Positions 15,399 through 24,507 of a stretch of 64,000 nucleotides of DNA are shown piece by piece. The translations under genes were made by a program, and so were the position numbers. The notes under the pieces are model-generated. The model did not search any database. It saw only the letters and a list, made by a program, of their open reading frames with translations, and had not been told where the DNA came from. How positions within the stretch are numbered: position 1 is the first letter of the stretch; the number at the start of each line of letters is the position of its first letter. This DNA is from Parachlamydiales bacterium (GTDB lineage Bacteria; Chlamydiota; Chlamydiia; Chlamydiales; JABDDJ01): contig JBAZCF010000002.1 of NCBI GenBank assembly GCA_041671045.1, forward strand, positions 248,001 through 312,000, read 5' to 3'.

Positions 15399-17962
15399 TT
15401 ATCGTGTTCTCTGTACTCGTATTGGATCCTATCTAGGATCTCGGAATCCATCTTGCAAGGTTCTATCTGCCAAATATTTTTGCAATAGTTTTCGATAGAG
15501 ACATCGGTGGAGAATTTACCCATTCCTGCGATATTGTGTATAGCAATTTTTGCCCAGTTCATAGGATCTTGATAATACTCTTCTACTTTCTTTTGCGTAT
15601 CGTAGTAGCTTTGTAAGTCATACAGCATGAAATATCGGTCCGGTGCCCCGCCATAGTGCCCTTCGATCAGCTTGTGGTAGAGGTCGCTGAAGTCTTGGTG
15701 CTCTTGCTCGTTTGTAGCAAAAGTATGATCCCTTAAGGAGTCTATAGCGCGTTTAATTTTAGGGTTTTTCTCGTAGATTGCCCGTGGATTATACTGTCCT
15801 CCTGCACGCAGAGCTGCTATCTCTTCTGTCGTTGCTCCAAAGGAGAACGGCCACCATTCATCGCCCACCTCCTCATGCATCTCAATATTCGCCCCGTCAT
15901 GTGTGCCTATCGTTAAAGCGCCATTGATGGATAGCTTCATATTACCTGTGCCGGAGGCTTCCGTTCCTGCTGTGGAAATCTGTTCTGATAAGTCTGCTGC
16001 AGGGATGATATATTCGGCTTTGGAAACGTTGTAATTCTCTACATAGACGACCTTTAGCATGCCATTGATATTAGGATCGCGGTTGACTTTGCGGCCGATT
16101 GCGTAGATGAAACGAATGATGTCTTTTGCCGTCACATAGCTGGCTGCAGCTTTCCCTGCGAAAATGGCCGTCCTCTTTATTCTGTTATGGTGGGGATTGT
16201 CCAACATCTCAAAATAGATCATCACTAAGTGAAGTGCATTTAATAGCTGACGTTTATACTCGTGTATGCGCTTGATTTGCACATCAAAGAGCGAGTTGAC
16301 ATCGATTAGGGGGGCACCGCTCACAAATCTTCCACGGTTATCCCTCAACCTATTGCGTGCATTCAGGAAGTCTACAAAACGCTGTTTGTTCTTATGCTTG
16401 ATGGTGATGAATTCTTCTAAGGAAGCGTGGTCGTCAGCAAATTTCTCCAACTCCCTAATTTTAGGGAAGTTCGTTATCCACTCGTTGCCGATGCGATTAG
16501 TGATAAACCGTGCTAGCTCAGGATTGCACAAAAGCAACCAACGACGCTGCGTCACCCCGTTAGTCACATTGGTAAATCTTTCAGGGTAGATATCATAGAA
16601 ATCTTTGAACACCTTAGTCTTTAAGATGCTGCTATGGAGCGCTGCTACCCCATTGATGCTATGCGAGCCGACGATGGCAAGATTGGCCATTCTGACTTTA
16701 CCTTGCTCAAGAATAGACATACGCTGGATTTTTTCTTCATCTTTAGGGAAGGCTTGCCTGATGTTGCTGAGGAAGTCATAGTTCAACCTTTCCACAATGC
16801 GGTATTGGCGGGGTAAAAGGTAGGAAAATAACTGCTGGTCCCACTGCTCCAATGCTTCGCTCAAGATGGTGTGATTTGTATAACCCGTACAAGTACGGGT
16901 TATATCTACTGCCATCTTCCAGGGAATATCATAATCTTTTGTTAAAATGCGGATCAACTCCGGAATCACTAGTGTCGGGTGCGTGTCGTTGATCTGAATA
17001 CGTACCTTGTCGGAGAATGAACGGAAATTTTCATGATGCGCTAGATAATGACGGATAATATCCTGCAGAGAAGCTGAAACTAACAGGAATTCCTGCTTTA
17101 AACGTATCCGCTGACCTATCTCATGATTGTCACTAGGATAAAGGACGTCGTTCAGTGCCGTATTCTCCGTAGCCTGATCCAAACGCCCCGCATTATAACT
17201 CTGTAAGTGGAAGTTATTGGGCGAATCTTTAGTCGTCCATAAACGCAGTGTCAAAACGGAAAAATCATTGTTGGGACTGTAGCCTACAATAGGGAAATCA
17301 TAAGGCATCGCCCAGACTTCGTCAGGATTCTCTAAGGACATAATCTCATCGCCATGGATATTCTGGGTGGAGATGGTCTTCCCGCCATACTTGATGGTTA
17401 CTTTACGTAAATCCCGACGGAATTCCCACGGGTTCTCACTGATTAGCCAGCAATCCGGCGCCTCAATCTGCAAACCATCCCATAGCTGCTGCTCAAATAA
17501 TCCATACTGATACCTTAATCCATACGCCACTGCCGGATAATGATGGGTAGCCAAGGAATCTAGGAAACAGGATGCTAACCTCCCCAAACCTCCATTGCCC
17601 AATCCCGGGTCAGACTCGCAAAACATGATGTCCTGCAAGTTGCGGTTTAGCTTCACTAACGCACCCTTGACAATATCCATGGCACAGATGTTCGTAAGGT
17701 TATTGATGAAGATCCTTCCAGGTAAATACTCCATAGAAAGGTAAAAAAGCTTGCGCACGTTAAATTTATCCATCGATCGTGTCGTCGCCAGCCACCGGAT
17801 CATTATCTCTTCACGCAAGGCATAAGACAACGCACGATAAACTTCATCAGAGTTCGCTTCCTCCGACGACTTTCCCATCGTAGTTATCAAATAATGCTTA
17901 GTTTTTGCGGCCAACATCTCCGCCTGATACTCTAAATCTAATCCACTACCTGACGTTGTCAT
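15383..17962 (-). CDS. glgP: Glycogen phosphorylase
   Basis: Cleaves glycogen or maltodextrin with phosphate to give glucose-1-phosphate, using pyridoxal phosphate. At 859 residues it has the usual length. The PLP-lysine region reads EASGTGNMKLSINGALTIGT (about 660-680), with GTHDGANIEM following; the glucose-binding region GNGGLGRLASCFLDS lies near 125. Chlamydiae store glycogen, and Chlamydia has a single orthologue (CT248). The gene heads an operon with the aminopeptidase and is divergent from the small membrane protein gene at 18065. Its 3' end shows no C-over-G excess (13 G and 10 C on the coding strand in one 60-base line), unlike genes ending on palindromic repeats. Confidence 0.97.
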   Translation of the reverse strand: MTTSGSGLDLEYQAEMLAAKTKHYLITTMGKSSEEANSDEVYRALSYALREEIMIRWLATTRSMDKFNVRKLFYLSMEYLPGRIFINNLTNICAMDIVKGALVKLNRNLQDIMFCESDPGLGNGGLGRLASCFLDSLATHHYPAVAYGLRYQYGLFEQQLWDGLQIEAPDCWLISENPWEFRRDLRKVTIKYGGKTISTQNIHGDEIMSLENPDEVWAMPYDFPIVGYSPNNDFSVLTLRLWTTKDSPNNFHLQSYNAGRLDQATENTALNDVLYPSDNHEIGQRIRLKQEFLLVSASLQDIIRHYLAHHENFRSFSDKVRIQINDTHPTLVIPELIRILTKDYDIPWKMAVDITRTCTGYTNHTILSEALEQWDQQLFSYLLPRQYRIVERLNYDFLSNIRQAFPKDEEKIQRMSILEQGKVRMANLAIVGSHSINGVAALHSSILKTKVFKDFYDIYPERFTNVTNGVTQRRWLLLCNPELARFITNRIGNEWITNFPKIRELEKFADDHASLEEFITIKHKNKQRFVDFLNARNRLRDNRGRFVSGAPLIDVNSLFDVQIKRIHEYKRQLLNALHLVMIYFEMLDNPHHNRIKRTAIFAGKAAASYVTAKDIIRFIYAIGRKVNRDPNINGMLKVVYVENYNVSKAEYIIPAADLSEQISTAGTEASGTGNMKLSINGALTIGTHDGANIEMHEEVGDEWWPFSFGATTEEIAALRAGGQYNPRAIYEKNPKIKRAIDSLRDHTFATNEQEHQDFSDLYHKLIEGHYGGAPDRYFMLYDLQSYYDTQKKVEEYYQDPMNWAKIAIHNIAGMGKFSTDVSIENYCKNIWQIEPCKMDSEILDRIQYEYREHDKCRIY

Positions 17963-18064
17963 AACTACCTACTCTTTTATCATCCCCACTTGATACGATA
18001 ACTTTATTTTCTCTGCAAAAAAATAAACAAAGTTTAATTTATATTTGTCACTCCGGAGACCTCC

Positions 18065-18238
18065 ATGAAAAATAACTTTTTCCCCTACCTCGCCACCGCC
18101 GCCTTCACTTCTTTCATCACTATCCTCATCGTTGTCGTGGGCATCTCCTACTCCCGCCGCCACGGCCGCACTCCCATCGATATGGCCCAAATGCAACAAC
18201 TCCGCGAAAATGCCTCCAACGAAGCTGCAATGAAATGA
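18065..18238 (+). CDS. Small single-span membrane protein, 57 residues
   Basis: ATG at 18065 with GGAG six bases upstream; the protein starts MKNNFFPYLATAAF, has one transmembrane helix (about 8-30, ending ILIVVVGISYSRRHGR) and a short cytoplasmic tail with a positive-inside boundary. Its TGA overlaps the ATG of the next gene (ATGA), a strong argument that it is real and co-translated. Size and layout resemble small subunits or assembly factors of cbb3 oxidases (CcoQ/CcoS), and DsbD_2-type proteins often sit with such genes, but the sequence is not clearly of either family. Confidence 0.75.
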   Translation: MKNNFFPYLATAAFTSFITILIVVVGISYSRRHGRTPIDMAQMQQLRENASNEAAMK

Positions 18239-18897
18239 CCCTCCTTCTCTCTATGCTCCCTATATATATTCTAGGAAACCTCCACTGCATCGGCATGTGC
18301 GGCCCTCTCGTTATGATGATCGGTAAACACAACTACAGAAACTGGTACTTCGCAGGGCGCATCACCTCCTTCACTCTCATCGCCACACTCGCCGCCTCAC
18401 TAGGCAGCGTCCTGACTATCTTCCTTAACCAATACAACCTAGGCGCCCTCCTATCCCTCCTCTTCGGCATCGCCTTCATCTCCTACGGCATCCTCAAACT
18501 TTTTAACTTCTCACTCCATATCCCCGGACCCAACCTAGGAAAATACATAGCACCCCTCATCCTCAAAGACTCTCCCAAATACTCTTTCTCCTTCGGACTC
18601 TCCACAGTTCTCCTCCCCTGCGGACAATCCCTCCTCGTCTTCTCCGCCTGCGCCCTCTCCGGCGACACCCTCACCGGCTTCATCAACGGCGCCGCCTTCT
18701 CCCTCCTCACCACTCCCTCACTCCTCCTCGCTATGCACGCCCACAAACTCCTTTCCTTCGGAAAGAAATACTACAACCAACTCCTAGCCCTAGCTTCCAT
18801 CATCGCCGGCTCCATCGCTCTCCTCCGCTCCCTCGCTGACCTTAACCTCATCCCACACCTCACACTCTCCCAATCCCTCCACATCACCATCTTCTAG
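18235..18897 (+). CDS. DsbD_2/SafE-like membrane protein
   Basis: A 220-residue polytopic membrane protein (about six helices). The first helix carries GNLHCIGMCGPLVMM, matching the HCxGMCGP signature of the UreH/DsbD_2 (TauE/SafE-like) family. The middle contains LLPCGQSLLVFSACALSGD, a second conserved Cys-Gly site. Members are found next to cbb3 cytochrome oxidase assembly genes and are thought to handle metal or reducing equivalents across the inner membrane. Translationally coupled to the small gene before it. The coding strand is extremely C-rich at the end: I count 29 C and 2 G in 18841-18900. The stop is directly followed by a palindromic repeat. Confidence 0.8.
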   Translation: MTLLLSMLPIYILGNLHCIGMCGPLVMMIGKHNYRNWYFAGRITSFTLIATLAASLGSVLTIFLNQYNLGALLSLLFGIAFISYGILKLFNFSLHIPGPNLGKYIAPLILKDSPKYSFSFGLSTVLLPCGQSLLVFSACALSGDTLTGFINGAAFSLLTTPSLLLAMHAHKLLSFGKKYYNQLLALASIIAGSIALLRSLADLNLIPHLTLSQSLHITIF

Positions 18898-18953
18898 CAG
18901 GGGGCGCTGCCCCCTGCACCCCCGCCAAAAGACTGCGTCCTTTGGAATCCGCG
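18898..18953 (+). repeat. Double-hairpin palindromic repeat, copy 3
   Basis: Begins on the base after the TAG stop. Hairpin 1 pairs CAGGGGGC with GCCCCCTG (loop GCT). Hairpin 2 pairs 18925-18933 with 18937-18945, one mismatch, loop TGC. Ends GGAATCCGCG. All 56 bases recur exactly, inverted, at 19175-19230. Confidence 0.92.
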
Positions 18954-19031
18954 CGTTGAGTTGTTAGGCTTGGAACTTTGTGACCATTAATTAATTTGTG
19001 GGATATTAATAGAGGTTAAATTAGAGATTTA

Positions 19032-19104
19032 ATTAAAAATTAAAAATTAAAAATTAAAAATTAAAAATTAAAAATTAAAAATTAAAAATTAAAAATTAAA
19101 AATT
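19032..19104. repeat. Heptanucleotide tandem repeat (ATTAAAA), 10 copies
   Basis: Ten perfect copies of ATTAAAA from 19032 to 19101 plus a partial ATT. It lies in the 337-base intergenic stretch between the convergent DsbD_2-like and smc genes, bracketed by the two inverted palindromic repeats. No gene is visible in this stretch. Such a tract can change copy number by slippage. Confidence 0.97.
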
Positions 19105-19174
19105 TGGATAACTCTGCAATAATATTTCTGAATTATTTGTTGTGAAAAAGAACTATGAGCCAGCGATAGCTACT

Positions 19175-19230
19175 CGCGGATTCCAAAGGACGCAGTCTTT
19201 TGGCGGGGGTGCAGGGGGCAGCGCCCCCTG
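19175..19230 (-). repeat. Double-hairpin palindromic repeat, copy 4
   Basis: Exact inverted copy of 18898-18953 (56 of 56 bases by eye). It begins four bases after the smc stop codon. Together the two copies form a long inverted repeat that could also pair with each other. Confidence 0.92.
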
Positions 19231-19234
19231 CCTG

Positions 19235-22200
19235 CTATGCGTTGACGGCGTAGGTGTTAGAGAACTCCATGGAGAGTAGTTTAGAGACGCCTTTTTCTTG
19301 CATGGAGACGCCGTAGAGGCGATCGGCGATGGCCATGGTGCGTTTGTTGTGAGTGATGATGATGAACTGGCAGCGGTCGATGAATTGTTTGACGACGTTG
19401 AGGAAGCGTTCGACGTTGGAGTCGTCTAGGGGGGCGTCGATTTCGTCTAGGATGCAGTAAGGTGAGGGTTTGACTTCGAAGATGGCGAAGAGTAGGGCCA
19501 TGGCTGTGAGGCATTTTTCGCCGCCGGAGAGGAGGCTGATGGAGCGCATTTGTTTGCCTGGGGGTTTAGCGGAGATTTCGATACCGGCTTCGAGTAGGTC
19601 ATCGTTGTCGACGAATTGGAGGTCGGCTTCGCCGCCATTGAATAGGATGGCGAAGTTTTTTTGGAAGTTGGTGCGTATGGCGTTGAAAGTTTCTTCGAAG
19701 AGTTTGCGGGATTGGGAGTCGAGTTCTTGGATGACTTTAGCAAGTTCATTTTTAGAGAGTTTTAGGTCATTGATTTGAGAGGAGAGGAAGTCGCTGCGTT
19801 GTTTATCTTGGGAGCATTCCTCGATGGCTAGCATGTTGATATTCTGAGTGGAGTCTAGTTCTTGTTTGAGCGTTTTGAGTTGTTTTTCTGTTTGAGGAAT
19901 ATCCTCGAGGAGAGGGGAGTTGGGAGTGAATTCGTCGTTATATTTTTCTTTGTAGGCGGAGGTGAGAGTTTCTTGCAGGGTGGAGAGTTGGGAGGCTTGG
20001 ACTTGGAGTTTGTGTTTATCGTTTTCAATAGATTTCAGGTTTTGTTCATTCGAGAGCAGTTTTTTCTCGAGATTTTCGGCTTCTTGTTTAGCGTCAGCAG
20101 TATTTTTTTCTAGAGTTTGGCAAGAGGTTTCCAGTTTGAGGACGAGTTTTTGCACAGTTTCAATCTGGTCGGTGGTGTCGGTATTATTTTCGCAGAGGGA
20201 GTCTAGAGCTTCTTTGGCTTGAGAGATTTCGAGGTGAAGTTTTTTTATGTTTTGGCTGATCTCGTGTTTTTTTAGGGAGAGGACTTCGAGAGAGTGTTGT
20301 TGTTGCCTTTCTTTGGCGTAGGCTTCTTGCCAGCATTTGCGTGCGTTTTCAAAGTTGGCTTGTTCTTTTTTTACGATGAGGAAGAGTTCATCGAGGAGAG
20401 TGGATTGATGTTGGGAGGTAGTTTCAGAGAGTTTAAGTTGCTTTTCTAGTGAAGCGACGGAAGAAGCTAGGTCTTCGCAGCGTAGTGAGCTTTCGACAAT
20501 AGCTTCGCGAGTTTTATTTTGTTCGGCTTTTAGGATATTGAATTCATCTTCGATACGTTTGGCGTCGGCTTGGTGTCTGAGGAGTGCGTAGTTGACTTCG
20601 ACGAGTTTCATTTCGGTGGTGCGCATTTCCTTGTCGAGGGAGGTGCGTTTGATTTGTGTTTCGGAGAGCCTTTCTTGGTGGAGGCGCTGTTGTTGGCTGT
20701 GTTGGATTTTGCGGTGTTCAAGGGAGTCGATCTGCTCTTGCAGGGAGGTGATTTCGGCTTCGCGCATGAAAGAGTTGCCTTCGCGGCGCGGTTCGTAGAA
20801 GAGGACGCGTTTGTGGTCGATGAGAGCACCTTCGTTGGACCAGGCGGGAGTATGGAGGGAGAGGGCTTCATCGAGGGTATTGACGATTTTAAGGTTGTCC
20901 AAAAAATGGTGGGTGAGGTTACTGTGTGGGGCGTCTTCAGCGCAGAAGAGGGTTACATCGGTCAGTTGGTGTTTTTTTATGTAGGCGAGGGTAAGGTTAA
21001 GGTCTTCTTTTGTGGCGACGACAAGAGTTTGTCCGTAAGGCTGCAGAGCGGCGGCGGCGGCTCTCTCTTGTCCCGGTGGAGGGGAGATAAGCTCGTAGAG
21101 GGGGGTGATTTTACCGTAGAGAGTATTCTTGGGTTGTGCGCTATCTTCCAGAAGACGTTTGCATCCTGGGGAGAAGCTGTCGAGGGCGGAGCGCAGTTCT
21201 TGCAAAGTGTGCAGGCGGGTTTGGAGTGTTGCGCTTTCTTTGACAAGTGTTTCACCGTCGGCCTGGCCGGTAGCTAGGGAGTCTTTAATTTCATTGTAGA
21301 GGTTGTCGAGGGTGTCGAGTTGTCCTTTGTAGGTGTCGATAGTGTCAGAAAGCTTTTTTAGTTCATCGGCACGGATTTTCTGTTTATCTTGAGTTTCCTT
21401 TTTCTGTTGCTCTAGGTTGGAGACTTTATCTTCGAGTGGGGGGAGGCGTTCATTTAAGGCTTCGATACGAGCTTGGAGTTGTTTCCATTCGGCTTGTTTA
21501 GAGCTGTGGCTTTGAGTTAGGGCTAAGCGGCTCTTTTGAGATTCGTCTTGGCTGCGGCGGGTGTCTTCCAGTTCTTGGGATTTTTCGTCGAAGCGGACTT
21601 GTGCTTCATCGAGGGTGCTGCGGAGCTCTGTCAGGCTGGAGCGCAGTTCGCCATGCGCATCATTTTGTTCACCTTGTTCTTCGGTATTTTTTTCATTTTG
21701 GACAGCTAGCGCCTGCAGGTCTTGTCCCCAGCGGGCAATTTGGTGTTGGAGTTCTTCACGCCGTTTGGCCATATGGCTGCGGTCGCGTAGGAAGAGGTCG
21801 CGTTCGTTCCGTTTGGCGTACATCTCGGCAGAGCGTTCCTTCCAAGCTTGTTCGCAGTCGTGGGCTTTAATACGGGCTTGGTGAAGTTCTTGGCGTGCGG
21901 AGGAGATTTCAGCAGTGAGTTTTTCCAGTCTTTCTGATAGGGATGTTTCCTCAGAAGCAAGCTGTTGGAGGCGTTGTTTTCCTGTGGCCCATTTTGTTGT
22001 CATCAGTTGTTTTTCGAGCAGTTCAAAGAGGGCTTTCCGTTCCTTATAGGCAATGGCGCTGGCAGCTTGTTGTTCCAAAACGGCGATGCGTTGAGACACC
22101 TCTCTAAGGATATCTTCGACACGGGAGAGGTTAAGGTCGGTTTGTTCCAGTTTACGGAGGGCTTCCCTTTTGCGGTGGAGGAAGCGGACGATGCCGGCGG

Positions 22201-22690
22201 CTTCTTCAAAGATGGTGCGTCTTTCAAGGGGTGTGTAGTGGATGACTTGGTCGATTTTGCCTTGTTCAAAAATGGAGAAGGCTTCTTTCCCGATGCCTGA
22301 GTCGAAGAATAGTGCTTGTAGGTCTTTGAGACGCACTTGAGTGCCATTGAGAAGGTATTCGGAGTCGCCATTGCGGTGAAGACGGCGTGTGATCGTGATT
22401 TCTTCGAATTCGATGGGAAGGGCGCCATTGATTTCTGTGAGAGTGATAGAGACTTCGGCAAGGTGTAAAGGACGACGATGGGAGGTTCCTGCGAAGATGA
22501 TGTCTTGCATTTTATGGCCGCGGAGGGATTTGGCGGACTGTTCACCTAGAACCCAGCGGAAAGCGTCAGAAACGTTGGATTTACCGCAGCCGTTAGGTCC
22601 TACGATACCGGTGATGCCTGGATGAAATTCTAGCGATGTTTTATCGGCGAATGATTTGAAGCCAAAAATGGTAATTTTCTTAAGACGCAA
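19235..22690 (-). CDS. smc: SMC chromosome-segregation ATPase
   Basis: SMC dimers form a ring with ScpA/ScpB that compacts and separates chromosomes. The 1151-residue protein has the N-terminal ATPase lobe with Walker A GPNGCGKSN (about 32-40), coiled coils on both sides of a hinge (about 500-630, with LYGKITPLYELISPPPGQE), and the C-terminal lobe with signature LSGGEKCLTAMALLFA and Walker B YCILDEIDAPLDD (about 1055-1100). The start is TTG (22690), strongly supported by GGAGG five bases upstream; no better ATG precedes the conserved IFGFKSF. The 3' end is C-rich on the coding strand (24 C, 9 G in each of two 60-base lines) while the 5' end is balanced. Transcribed alone, convergent with the DsbD_2-like gene. 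Confidence 0.95.
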   Translation of the reverse strand: MRLKKITIFGFKSFADKTSLEFHPGITGIVGPNGCGKSNVSDAFRWVLGEQSAKSLRGHKMQDIIFAGTSHRRPLHLAEVSITLTEINGALPIEFEEITITRRLHRNGDSEYLLNGTQVRLKDLQALFFDSGIGKEAFSIFEQGKIDQVIHYTPLERRTIFEEAAGIVRFLHRKREALRKLEQTDLNLSRVEDILREVSQRIAVLEQQAASAIAYKERKALFELLEKQLMTTKWATGKQRLQQLASEETSLSERLEKLTAEISSARQELHQARIKAHDCEQAWKERSAEMYAKRNERDLFLRDRSHMAKRREELQHQIARWGQDLQALAVQNEKNTEEQGEQNDAHGELRSSLTELRSTLDEAQVRFDEKSQELEDTRRSQDESQKSRLALTQSHSSKQAEWKQLQARIEALNERLPPLEDKVSNLEQQKKETQDKQKIRADELKKLSDTIDTYKGQLDTLDNLYNEIKDSLATGQADGETLVKESATLQTRLHTLQELRSALDSFSPGCKRLLEDSAQPKNTLYGKITPLYELISPPPGQERAAAAALQPYGQTLVVATKEDLNLTLAYIKKHQLTDVTLFCAEDAPHSNLTHHFLDNLKIVNTLDEALSLHTPAWSNEGALIDHKRVLFYEPRREGNSFMREAEITSLQEQIDSLEHRKIQHSQQQRLHQERLSETQIKRTSLDKEMRTTEMKLVEVNYALLRHQADAKRIEDEFNILKAEQNKTREAIVESSLRCEDLASSVASLEKQLKLSETTSQHQSTLLDELFLIVKKEQANFENARKCWQEAYAKERQQQHSLEVLSLKKHEISQNIKKLHLEISQAKEALDSLCENNTDTTDQIETVQKLVLKLETSCQTLEKNTADAKQEAENLEKKLLSNEQNLKSIENDKHKLQVQASQLSTLQETLTSAYKEKYNDEFTPNSPLLEDIPQTEKQLKTLKQELDSTQNINMLAIEECSQDKQRSDFLSSQINDLKLSKNELAKVIQELDSQSRKLFEETFNAIRTNFQKNFAILFNGGEADLQFVDNDDLLEAGIEISAKPPGKQMRSISLLSGGEKCLTAMALLFAIFEVKPSPYCILDEIDAPLDDSNVERFLNVVKQFIDRCQFIIITHNKRTMAIADRLYGVSMQEKGVSKLLSMEFSNTYAVNA

Positions 22691-22794
22691 AGTAACCTCC
22701 GGGACTGCAAAGCACAGACTATACTGAATTGGGGCTAAATTTTCTATGACTTCTGCAATTTCAATTAAGTCTTTGATTTTGAGTATGTTTTATG

Positions 22795-23772
22795 TCATTG
22801 AGGCGGTGATGTCATTTCTATTTGTCGTTGTATGTTAGAGAGTTGTGATTGTTCGATATCGTCGCGTTGACCTATCTGTTTGGAGGTTTTGACGATAGCG
22901 ACGACGAGCCAGCAGCCCGAAAGGAAAGTACTGAGGGCAGCAGCTTCTAAGTTGTTTGGAGTGAGATATTTGTAGATCACCATACAGCCAAGGCCTGCGG
23001 TATTTAAGATGAACTGACCACAGTCGTCATAGCGAGATTCAGTGATGACATTTTTGCGTACAACATCCATGAGTAGAAGAGTTAACTCCGCCTGTTCATC
23101 TTCCAACCTTTTAACAGCTTTAAGAAGCTTGCGTAGGGTATCTTTGTCCATGCAGCAGCGTAGGTGGCAGGATAAATCAATAGGCTTTCTCCGGTCGTCC
23201 ATAGATCTCAAGATGGAGAACCGTTCCTCCTCGGAGATTAGGGGAATTTCGCGTAAAGCTTGACGGTTGATATAGATATAAGCAAGGTCGAGTGTGTAGG
23301 TCAGGGCTAGTGAAATTTCTCCCCAAATAATCATATTGTTGTAGGCTAGTTGTTGACCTTCTTCGTCACCGGTATAACCGGCCATGGCAGCGGCAAAGCT
23401 GCCGCAGGTCAGTCCAATGTTACTAAATGTTTCGACCACTCTGCCCAACGAAATCAGAGTTAGTTTTAGTTGACGTGTACGAATACTGGAGACAGTATCT
23501 AAAGAGGATTTTTTAATTTGATCAAAATAGGTGGGGAAGGCGCATAGCCCTACAATATCCAGAGAAACAAGAGTTGCTTTAGTTAATTTTGGCGGAACAT
23601 TGCTTAGAGATTTGCAGGCAAGGAATACACAATTAAGCCCAAAAACGCACGCTTGCTGAGTAAGCAAAGAATATTTTCTGCATTGATCTCTTCCTTCTTT
23701 AAGATATGTATGGGCATAGTTATAGCCCTCTTTAAACCAAGCTCCAAAATCGGAACAAGCCGTTGTTGCCAT
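22795..23772 (-). CDS. Hypothetical membrane protein, Cys-rich, 325 residues
   Basis: Not recognised. It has about four to six hydrophobic segments (near 40-60, 75-95, 110-130, 140-165, 255-275 and 285-300) and a charged helical middle (residues 175-235) with two close cysteines in HLRCCMDKD. The arrangement of hydrophobic hairpins around a cytosolic helical region resembles chlamydial inclusion-membrane-type proteins but is not diagnostic. The tail (ISNIQRQIEMTSPPQ-like) is short and polar. No Shine-Dalgarno is evident at the ATG at 23772. Divergent from the gene at 23826 with a 53-base spacer. Confidence 0.6.
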   Translation of the reverse strand: MATTACSDFGAWFKEGYNYAHTYLKEGRDQCRKYSLLTQQACVFGLNCVFLACKSLSNVPPKLTKATLVSLDIVGLCAFPTYFDQIKKSSLDTVSSIRTRQLKLTLISLGRVVETFSNIGLTCGSFAAAMAGYTGDEEGQQLAYNNMIIWGEISLALTYTLDLAYIYINRQALREIPLISEEERFSILRSMDDRRKPIDLSCHLRCCMDKDTLRKLLKAVKRLEDEQAELTLLLMDVVRKNVITESRYDDCGQFILNTAGLGCMVIYKYLTPNNLEAAALSTFLSGCWLVVAIVKTSKQIGQRDDIEQSQLSNIQRQIEMTSPPQ

Positions 23773-23825
23773 ATTATTTTGTTGAAGTTAAGATGTTCGA
23801 AATCCAAATCAAGTAGGAGAATATT

Positions 23826-24449
23826 ATGCACAAAACACTATTTATCTATATGGCTGGAACGATCAAAAAAGGGCATGATAATGACAAAGAACTTGATTGG
23901 TCAGAAAATGATTTAGCGTTCTTGAGGCAGCATCTGAATGTGGAAGAAGTTGTATTTCTTAATCCTGCAGATAGGCTTGACAACCTTGGACTGCAAAAAT
24001 CAGTCTTTGGTAGAGACCTGTTTCAAGTCTATTCCAGCCAACTTGTGCTTGTCGATGGGCGTGGTAAAAGAGGTCTGGGAGTAGGGGCGGAAATGATGTT
24101 TGCCAAAATGAACCGTGTCCCTGTCGTGGCGTGGGTACCTAATGAAACATATTACCACCGTAAAGATGTGCATATATTGGGACAGTTTGTAGAAGACTAT
24201 ATGCATCCTTTTATTTACAACCTTTGCGACTACATAGCACAAGATTTATCGGATGCTTCCCAGTGGATCAACAACGAATTATTGGCTAATAAAGCCGCTA
24301 TAAAAGGGCCGGAATACCTGCACGAGACAGTCAGCCATTATCTTGAGGATCAGCTAGATAAAGACACAACGATGAAGCACTGGATTGATACGCATCCACG
24401 CTTGAAAGCGAAAGCTGAAAGTTTTGCTTGTCTCGATTGTTGTCATTGA
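23826..24449 (+). CDS. Possible nucleoside 2-deoxyribosyltransferase-fold protein
   Basis: A 207-residue soluble protein. The start, LFIYMAGTIKKGHDND, and the middle, LVLVDGRGKRGLGVGAEMMF followed by AKMNRVPVVAW, match the pattern of the nucleoside 2-deoxyribosyltransferase-like fold: a glycine-containing first strand, then a strand ending in D, a G-x-G-x-x-x-E helix, and a 'PVV' strand. In that family the conserved Glu is the nucleophile; E is present in GVGAEMMF. It ends in CLDCCH. Function could be nucleobase exchange or, as for related folds, a nucleotide-signalling role. ATG preceded by AGGAGA. It is followed closely by serS in the same direction. Confidence 0.55.
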   Translation: MHKTLFIYMAGTIKKGHDNDKELDWSENDLAFLRQHLNVEEVVFLNPADRLDNLGLQKSVFGRDLFQVYSSQLVLVDGRGKRGLGVGAEMMFAKMNRVPVVAWVPNETYYHRKDVHILGQFVEDYMHPFIYNLCDYIAQDLSDASQWINNELLANKAAIKGPEYLHETVSHYLEDQLDKDTTMKHWIDTHPRLKAKAESFACLDCCH

Positions 24450-24507
24450 TAATTAACTGATTGAGGGATATCTTTGTTATTAATCTTCTAAAATCTATGG
24501 GCTAATT

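Noticed and set aside
19032..19104. Heptamer tract as a CRISPR-like array
   Set aside because: The units are directly adjacent 7-mers without spacers; it is a simple tandem repeat.
20570..21277. A 235-codon open frame on the plus strand inside smc
   Set aside because: It lies antisense to the coiled-coil part of smc, where G-rich codon use keeps reverse frames open; it has no ribosome binding site and no recognisable domain.
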